The notes beneath the pieces were generated by a model. That model was not told the DNA's origin and ran no database searches. It saw nothing but the letters and a program-made list of their open reading frames with translations. Positions 36,249 to 41,324 of a DNA stretch of 41,324 bases are shown piece by piece. A program made the position numbers and the translations under genes. The stretch is from Cupriavidus basilensis (GTDB taxonomy: Bacteria > Pseudomonadota > Gammaproteobacteria > Burkholderiales > Burkholderiaceae), in the NCBI RefSeq assembly GCF_029335485.1, contig NZ_JARJLM010000089.1, positions 1 through 41,324 on the forward strand, written 5' to 3'. The number at the start of each line of letters is the position of its first letter. Position 1 is the stretch's first letter.

Positions 36249-37082
36249 CTAACAGGAGCCCGGCGTTGTCTTCCACCGTCCCTGGCGCAGCTCGAGTCCG
36301 GCATGAGCAAGCAATAGGCGGAACACCTCCAGCCGTTCGTTCCCCGTCTCGGCAAGCCGGTCGCAGACGTGCACGTGCGCCGCCATGTCGCTGTGTTCGC
36401 GCAGGGCCTCCTTGCACTCCCGCTCCGAGATTTCCAGGTGGACGCCGCTCAGTATCGCCTTCCCCTGGCCCACGGACGCACTCACGATCACCGGGGGTTC
36501 GGCCTCGATCTCCGTGTACACGGCCAGGATCCGTGCCGCGGGACTTGCCGGGTCGGCGAAATCGAAGCGGCAGCCGCCGTGATAGTGGACGCGAGGCGTC
36601 AATGGCACCGCGGACAGGCAATCTGTAGTCCGGATTCCGGTCGCGGCGGCAGTCCTCGGCGTGGCGTCGTAGGGGATGCCACCGGTAAGCTCGGGCAACG
36701 AGCCAACGGCGACCGCGTCGACAAAGCTCAGCTCGCGCGTGCCGCAGATCGCGCCGCGCATCCCGGCATGGAATGCGAGTTCCCGGCAGGCGTAGTACGC
36801 GCCCGCACAGACGCCCAGGTAGACCCCGCCCTCCTCCACGAACCGCCGGATACGCTGGTTGGGCGCCCCGTTCAGCGCTTCGCAGTAGGGCAAATCGGCT
36901 CCGCCCGGCATGACGAACAGGACCGCGTCATCGAAGAGGGTCGGGTCCTGCCTGAGGTCGTCGGCCATTACCGCCTGGAATTCGTGGGCAGCGGGCACCA
37001 GTTGCTGGGCGATCGCCCGCATCAGGTGTGAACCGCCGACCGTTCCAGCATCGATGTAAGTCAGGATCTTTGGCTTCGGCAT
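36249..37082 (-). CDS. BPL_N / class I amidotransferase-like protein
   Basis: A 277-residue protein of the biotin-protein-ligase N-terminal (BPL_N) family, a class I glutamine-amidotransferase-like fold without a ligase domain. The nucleophile elbow is GVCAGAYYA with Cys92. MPGGADLPY near residue 58 supplies the oxyanion side. SGVHLEIS has H215 and E217 in place of the usual HPE. The start MPKPKILTYID at 37082 is chosen because resemblance begins there; the open frame above it is not conserved-looking. It stands alone on its strand. The reaction is unknown. Confidence 0.85.
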   Translation of the reverse strand: MPKPKILTYIDAGTVGGSHLMRAIAQQLVPAAHEFQAVMADDLRQDPTLFDDAVLFVMPGGADLPYCEALNGAPNQRIRRFVEEGGVYLGVCAGAYYACRELAFHAGMRGAICGTRELSFVDAVAVGSLPELTGGIPYDATPRTAAATGIRTTDCLSAVPLTPRVHYHGGCRFDFADPASPAARILAVYTEIEAEPPVIVSASVGQGKAILSGVHLEISERECKEALREHSDMAAHVHVCDRLAETGNERLEVFRLLLAHAGLELRQGRWKTTPGSC

Positions 37083-37866
37083 GGTGGTCGCTGTCGATGA
37101 AACGTTTCGCCACGGATGATGATCATACGCGCCCGACGCGCTGCTCGGAGCGATGCTGGTCTCAGGCAAGAATGCCCGGTAGCGGACGCCTTGCGTGGTC
37201 CCGCGGGTGGTCCAACCCTTCAGCTGTCCACTTCCAAGGCCGAGTGCCTGCTGTACCGATAACCCGCCCGCGTAAACCAGCGAGCCGGTCATCAGGGGCG
37301 CTTGGCTGCCATCATCGGTTGCCTAGCGCAGGATACCGAAGATACGGGAGTGCACAAACGCAACAAGCGTGCAATCTCTGCTGTCGCGTCGGCGATACGT
37401 TGCGTAGTGCTACCTGCCTCCCGTTCCTAGTGACTTATCCGGCGAATTTTGCCTGGGTTGTCGGCTCTCGCGGCGTGGGCCTCGGCGCCAATGGCCGGCA
37501 GGCTCCGGTACCGAGGCTGTTGATGCGGTTGATCAGGTCGGACAGCGTGGCCACCCCCGCTGCCCCCCGCCAGGTGGCCAGGGTGTCGGCCAGCCACGCG
37601 CGGCAGCCGTCGTCGACGAGCACCGGCGGCACGTACATGGCCTCCAGCCAGCCCACCTCGAGCTGCAGGGCATCAGTTTCTGATGCCCTGCAGTGCCTGT
37701 TCGCCGGCGGCCCTCCGGGCGACAAGGGGTAGCGCGGCCGCCGATCTCTATAGTCAATAGTCAAAATTCCCTAGCTGCCGAAGGGAGGCTCGGAATTGCC
37801 GCCCGGATGCCGTAGAATTCCGTCCGCGTTGTATCGCCGCGGCCTTGTACTACTGGCACATAAGCC
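37083..37866. other. 784-base region without a supported gene
   Basis: Upstream region of the BPL_N-type gene on one side, and of the small membrane protein remnant on the other. A minus-strand open frame at 37435-37764 starts only at TTG with no ribosome site. Tandem ATAGTCA ATAGTCA lies at 37750-37763. The perfect 31-bp palindrome at 37663-37693 is the main feature. Confidence 0.6.
37663..37693. repeat. perfect 14-bp inverted repeat with 3-base loop
   Basis: CTGCAGGGCATCAG, then TTT, then its exact complement CTGATGCCCTGCAG. As RNA this is a very stable hairpin. There is no T-run on either strand, so it is not a standard terminator. It could be a cruciform, a protein-binding or recombination site, or a hairpin with an RNA role. 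Confidence 0.9.
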
Positions 37867-38050
37867 ATGCGCCTGCTTCTTGCAATCTTTCTGCATTGGG
37901 TTCAGTTCCTTACGATTGGTTACCCCTTCGCCGGCATCATTTTCCTGATCCGCCAGCTCACCGTTACTGGGTGGGTTCAAGCCACGCGCAACCAACCGTT
38001 AAATGCGAACCTATGTAAAAATGAAAAAGAAGCGGACTCACCCAATTGGA
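37867..38050 (+). pseudogene. small superinfection-immunity/Pmp3-like membrane protein, decayed
   Basis: The first about 35 residues, MRLLLAIFLHWVQFLTIGYP and FAGIIFLIRQLTVTGWV, resemble the two-span small proteins annotated as superinfection immunity (Imm) or YqaE/Pmp3 type, usually LP.L.F.TIGRP.AGI. After GWV the expected second span PAAIWAVYAL is not in this frame. A shifted frame then reads MRTYVKMKKKRT, like the usual basic tail. I see no ribosome site. It is probably a frameshifted remnant just ahead of the exopolysaccharide operon. Confidence 0.4.
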
Positions 38051-38063
38051 TGTCCCCAGTAAT

Positions 38064-39455
38064 ATGGCCCAGGAATCGCTTCACCTTGCCCTGATCGGAC
38101 CCGCTCCGACACATGCCGCGCACGTGCGTGCCGATCGCTTCGATTCCGTCGGCGACCTGCTGACCGATGCGCGGCGCTATGACGTGGTCCTGCTGGACCT
38201 GCCGGGCTCCGCCGCAGGCGAGGCCCTGCGCGAGATGCGGCGGCATCCGGCCTACGGCTTCACGCTGGCCTACTGCTGCCAGGACGAAGACCCATTGTGC
38301 GAAGCGCTGGGCGACGGCCCGGTGCCGGCGGATCTCGGTCTGCTGGAGTGGCAGACCTGGCGCACCCGCTATGCAGCGCTCGGGGAGGCCCAGATCCAGG
38401 AACGGTTCGAGACGCGCGTGCTGGCCTGGCTCTGGCTGCGGCCGCCGCGGCAACTGCGGGCGGTGCGCAATCCGCAGGTGCCCGAGCACTACGAGTATCC
38501 CTTGCTGGCAGCGCTGGCCGGCGCGGATGCGGGCAGTCCGTTGCCGCTGCTCCAGTTGATGACGCAGGAGGGGTACATCGCCGAACAGGTCCTGGTGGAC
38601 CGGCTGCGCCTGTGCGTGAGCTGCGGCTCGGGGCGCCTGAACTACATCGACGTCTGCCCGGACTGCCAGTCGATCGCCATTTCCCGGGAGCCGTCGCTGC
38701 ACTGCTTCGTGTGCGGCCATGTCGGCGCGCAAGAGCAGTTCCTGAAGGACGGCGTGCTGGTCTGCCCGAACTGCCTGACCCGTCTGCGGCATATTGGCAG
38801 CGACTACGACCGGCCGATGGAGAATTACCGCTGCCGTAGCTGCCGCGCCTTCTTCGTCGATGCCAAGGTGCAGGCGCGCTGCCTGGATTGCGGCCACACG
38901 CATGCGCCGGACGAACTCCGCGTCTACGAGGTGCGCAACTACCGGCTGACCGAGGCCGGCCACCTGCGCTGCCGCCAGGGCTTCAATACCGGCATGCTGG
39001 CCAGCGCGGGCTTCAACGCGCTCGGGCTGGTCAGCATCAGCACCTTCCGCTATCTGCTGGAATGGCTGATGCAGATGCAGGCCCGCTATAAGGAGCCCGC
39101 CTTCTCCCTGCTCGGACTGCGCTTCGTCAACTTTCCGCAGGCGCTGGCGAAGATGGGCGAGCAGCGCGCAAACCTGCTGGTCGACAATCTGGTCAAGCGC
39201 ATGATCGCCGGGCTGCGTACCACCGACCGCTGCACCCGCACCAATGACGAGTGCCTGTGGCTGCTGCTGCCGTGCACCGACAAGGAGGGGCTGGAAAGCG
39301 TCAGGCAGCGCATCCTGAAGCTGCGCGAGCTCTTCGCCGAGTCCGGCGCGAACGAGATCGAACTGCGCGTGGTATCGGCGAGCGCGCCCGACGACCTGCT
39401 GGAGCGCGAGGACGCCGAACTGCTGATGGCGCGCCTGGCCGGCGACCTGAGCTGA
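38064..39455 (+). CDS. TackOD1 zinc protein with degenerate GGDEF domain
   Basis: A 463-residue soluble protein in three parts. Residues about 5-85 look like a short receiver-like fold (YDVVLLDLPGSAAGEALREM). Residues about 180-310 are rich in CxxC knuckles (CVSC at 184-187, CPDC, CFVC, CPNC, CRSC, CLDC), the TackOD1 type of predicted metal-binding domain. The last about 150 residues align to GGDEF domains (FSLLGLRFVNF; TNDECLWLLLP). The active-site GGDEF is replaced by TNDEC (393-397), while RTTD (385-388) sits at about the spacing of the RxxD inhibitory c-di-GMP site. It is therefore likely a c-di-GMP reader, not a cyclase (inference). ATG at 38064 is preferred over TTG at 38046. Confidence 0.85.
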   Translation: MAQESLHLALIGPAPTHAAHVRADRFDSVGDLLTDARRYDVVLLDLPGSAAGEALREMRRHPAYGFTLAYCCQDEDPLCEALGDGPVPADLGLLEWQTWRTRYAALGEAQIQERFETRVLAWLWLRPPRQLRAVRNPQVPEHYEYPLLAALAGADAGSPLPLLQLMTQEGYIAEQVLVDRLRLCVSCGSGRLNYIDVCPDCQSIAISREPSLHCFVCGHVGAQEQFLKDGVLVCPNCLTRLRHIGSDYDRPMENYRCRSCRAFFVDAKVQARCLDCGHTHAPDELRVYEVRNYRLTEAGHLRCRQGFNTGMLASAGFNALGLVSISTFRYLLEWLMQMQARYKEPAFSLLGLRFVNFPQALAKMGEQRANLLVDNLVKRMIAGLRTTDRCTRTNDECLWLLLPCTDKEGLESVRQRILKLRELFAESGANEIELRVVSASAPDDLLEREDAELLMARLAGDLS

Positions 39456-39458
39456 AGC

Positions 39459-40787
39459 ATGGCCGCGTTCATCGCCCTGTGGCATGACTTCCTGAACGAA
39501 CTCTTCCGTTCAGGCGGCATGACGGGGCTGTTCCTGATGCTGTTCCCGTACTTCGCGCTGCTCGAGCTGCCGCTGAACCTGCTGGTCCTGGCCGGCGTGC
39601 TGCGGTGGTTCACGCGCAAGTGCAGCAGCACGCCGGAAGTCAGCCGCTATCACCCCAGGGTTTCCTGCATCATCACCTGCTACAGCGAAGGGCCGGATGT
39701 CCAGAAGACCCTGTCCAGCCTTGCCGAGCAGACCTACCCGGGATACATCGAAATGATCCCGGTGATCGACGGTGCAGCCGTGAACCAGGAAACGCTGGAC
39801 GCCGTGCGAAATTTCCGCCTGGACAGCACGCTCCATCCGCGGCGCTCCGTCAGGCCGATCGCGAAATGGCAGCGCGGCGGGCGGGTGTCGTCGCTGAACG
39901 CCGGTCTCGCCAAGGCCAGCGGCGAGATCATCATGGCGCTCGATGGCGATACCTCCTTCGACAACAATATGGTCAGCGCCATGGTGCGCCATTTCGCCGA
40001 CCCCGACGTGCCGGCGGTGGCCGGCAGCCTGCGCGTGCGCAACGCCTGGGCGTCGACGACCACGGCATTGCAGGCGCTCGAATACCTGCTCTCCATCCAT
40101 ATGGCCAAGATCGGCCTGGCCGAATGGAATGTGGTGAACAATGTCTCGGGCGCGTTCGGGGCATTCCGCCGCAGCTTTCTCGAACTGATCGGCGGCTGGG
40201 ACACGCATACGGCGGAGGACCTGGACATCACGCTGCGGATCAAGAGCTATTTCGGCCGCCGCGCGCTGCGGATTCCCTTCGAGCCCGAAGCGATCGGGCA
40301 TACGGACGCGCCGGTGACGTTCCGCCAGTTCCTCAAGCAGCGCCTGCGCTGGGACGGCGACATGTTCTTCCTCTACATCCGCAAGCACAAGCACAGCATC
40401 ACCCCGCGCCTGCTCGGCTGGCCCAATTTCCTGATGACGCTGCTGAGCGGCTTCTTCTTCCAGCTGGTGCTGCCCTTCATCATCACCGGGTACTGGATCC
40501 TGGCCGCAGTCACGCTGCCGTGGCAGGCCGTGCTGCTGCTGTTCTGCCTGATCTATGCCCTGTATTTCTCGCTCACCACCATCCTGTTCATCGGCATGCT
40601 GCTGATGGTGTCGGAGCGGCCCAGGCAAGATTGCCGGCTGTGGCTCGTGCTGCCGCTGTTCCCGCTCTTCATGATGGTGATGCGTAGCTGGAGCGCGGTG
40701 GCGATCCTCAATGAAGCGATCCGGCGCGGGCATGAAGAAAGCAGCATGGCACCCTGGTGGGTATTGAAGAAGGCAACGAGGTTCTGA
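39459..40787 (+). CDS. processive family-2 glycosyltransferase
   Basis: A 442-residue membrane glycosyltransferase of the cellulose/PgaC/hyaluronan synthase type. Two N-terminal spans are followed by the catalytic domain: SCIITCYSEGPDVQKTLSSL, the DxD motif in MALDGDTSF, the TAED catalytic-base motif in WDTHTAEDLDI, and QRLRW (the QxxRW acceptor motif). C-terminal spans come next. It polymerises a sugar nucleotide and moves the chain across the inner membrane. It has no PilZ domain, so c-di-GMP control would need a partner such as the protein upstream. It begins 3 bases after that gene. The sugar is unknown. Confidence 0.93.
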   Translation: MAAFIALWHDFLNELFRSGGMTGLFLMLFPYFALLELPLNLLVLAGVLRWFTRKCSSTPEVSRYHPRVSCIITCYSEGPDVQKTLSSLAEQTYPGYIEMIPVIDGAAVNQETLDAVRNFRLDSTLHPRRSVRPIAKWQRGGRVSSLNAGLAKASGEIIMALDGDTSFDNNMVSAMVRHFADPDVPAVAGSLRVRNAWASTTTALQALEYLLSIHMAKIGLAEWNVVNNVSGAFGAFRRSFLELIGGWDTHTAEDLDITLRIKSYFGRRALRIPFEPEAIGHTDAPVTFRQFLKQRLRWDGDMFFLYIRKHKHSITPRLLGWPNFLMTLLSGFFFQLVLPFIITGYWILAAVTLPWQAVLLLFCLIYALYFSLTTILFIGMLLMVSERPRQDCRLWLVLPLFPLFMMVMRSWSAVAILNEAIRRGHEESSMAPWWVLKKATRF

Positions 40788-41324
40788 TGCCGGGTGCCAG
40801 CTTGCCGGATGTGGGAGCAAATCGCTTGAAACGGATTCCATCTCTACTGCGACGCGACATGCTGCGAGCCGCATCGATTGCCATGGCGGCGTTCTGCATG
40901 ACGCTGGCGCATGCGGCGCCCTTGCCGCTGGCCGACATGCTGAACGGCGTGGACAACGATCCTGCGCTCAAGGCCGAATACGCGGACCTCGACGCGGCGC
41001 GCAGCGAGCGCAGCGCCCGCGAGAGCGAAAAGGGATGGCAGGTGTTCGCCGGGGGTGGGATCGGCGACTATCACGAGCTGGTGGTGGACAACGTGGTGGC
41101 CAACTACTACGGGCGCAACCTGTCCCTGGGTATGCGCTATCCCCTGCTGGGCAGCCTGAAGCGCCAGGTCGATGCCGTGAAGGCCAGCGGCTTCGCCGTC
41201 CAGCGCCAGCAACTGCAGCTCGCGCTGCGCCGTGCCGAGCGCCGGCTGGCCCTGCGCAGCGCCTACGCGGACTGGTGGCGCGCGCAGCAGGAGCAGTCGC
41301 TATGCGGGCCGCTGCGGACGGCCG
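40787..41324 (+). CDS. TolC-like outer-membrane protein, 3' end outside window
   Basis: The first 179 codons of an outer-membrane efflux-type protein. Its ATG overlaps the glycosyltransferase stop (TGATG). A hydrophobic stretch MLRAASIAMAAFCMTLAHA from residue 25 looks like the signal peptide, so an internal start at 40859 is possible. GAGG near 40778 favours 40787. The mature part begins PLPLADMLNGVDNDPALKAE, then a helical hairpin (YADLDAARSERSARESEKGW, QRQQLQLALRRAERRLALRS) typical of TolC repeats. It likely exports the polymer made by the upstream enzyme. No adaptor gene is visible before the window ends. Confidence 0.85.
   Translation, partial: MPGASLPDVGANRLKRIPSLLRRDMLRAASIAMAAFCMTLAHAAPLPLADMLNGVDNDPALKAEYADLDAARSERSARESEKGWQVFAGGGIGDYHELVVDNVVANYYGRNLSLGMRYPLLGSLKRQVDAVKASGFAVQRQQLQLALRRAERRLALRSAYADWWRAQQEQSLCGPLRTA

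Noticed and set aside
37435-37764. 109-codon minus-strand frame over the palindrome
   Set aside because: It starts only at TTG without a ribosome site, and the hairpin lies inside it. I see no recognisable domain.
37973-38010. GGTTCAAGCC as a tRNA T-arm
   Set aside because: No matching acceptor stem, anticodon arm or D-arm could be built around it.

Overview
The window is GC-rich, densely packed chromosomal DNA. Protein styles and gene order suggest a beta-proteobacterium of the Burkholderiaceae, most like Cupriavidus/Ralstonia; this is inferred from family resemblance and no search was run.

Region 1 (1-8022, + strand) is a catabolic operon. It has an alpha/beta hydrolase cut by the window edge, a second alpha/beta hydrolase whose nucleophile Ser is replaced by Gly, an MFS permease, an acyl-CoA ligase, a thiolase, and a fused enoyl-CoA hydratase/3-hydroxyacyl-CoA dehydrogenase. 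Together they would import, activate and beta-oxidise a carboxylic acid. It is followed by a scar made of an RraA-family fragment broken at both ends (8030-8540, -) and a frameshifted IS630-type transposase fragment (8575-8870).

Region 2 (8902-27391, all - strand) holds cell-envelope, signalling and transport genes. In transcription order they are a solute-binding protein, an ArsB/NhaD-type permease, a PAS histidine kinase, a FixJ-type regulator, a receiver-only regulator, a SYLF lipoprotein, and then a compact run: RND adaptor, RND pump, outer-membrane factor, two single-module PqiA proteins, PqiB and PqiC. From the pump to PqiC, stops and starts overlap or lie within 1-2 bases. A tripartite efflux pump and an MCE/Pqi lipid-transport system therefore appear to be one transcript. 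Two small exported proteins, a degraded H-NS fragment and a class II glutamine amidotransferase follow.

Region 3 (27617-33475) holds small stress-type genes: an exported EF-hand protein divergent from a ChaA-type cation/proton antiporter, several small unknown proteins, a transglutaminase-like protease and a two-span membrane protein preceded by four ATTGAG repeats.

Region 4 (33655-35945) is a decaying mobile or defence-like patch. An SNF2 helicase C-terminal part with an internal TAG, an internally deleted IS607-type element and a DUF1016/YhcG N-terminal part with an internal TAG are joined at element boundaries. A second H-NS fragment follows.

Region 5 (36249-41324) has a biotin-protein-ligase-N-type amidotransferase-like protein and a 31-bp hairpin palindrome. 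Next come a decayed small membrane protein and the start of a probable exopolysaccharide operon: a TackOD1 zinc protein with a degenerate GGDEF domain, a processive family-2 glycosyltransferase, and a TolC-like exporter cut by the window end. The strongest candidates for new biology are the RND-Pqi operon and this TackOD1/degenerate-GGDEF exopolysaccharide cluster.
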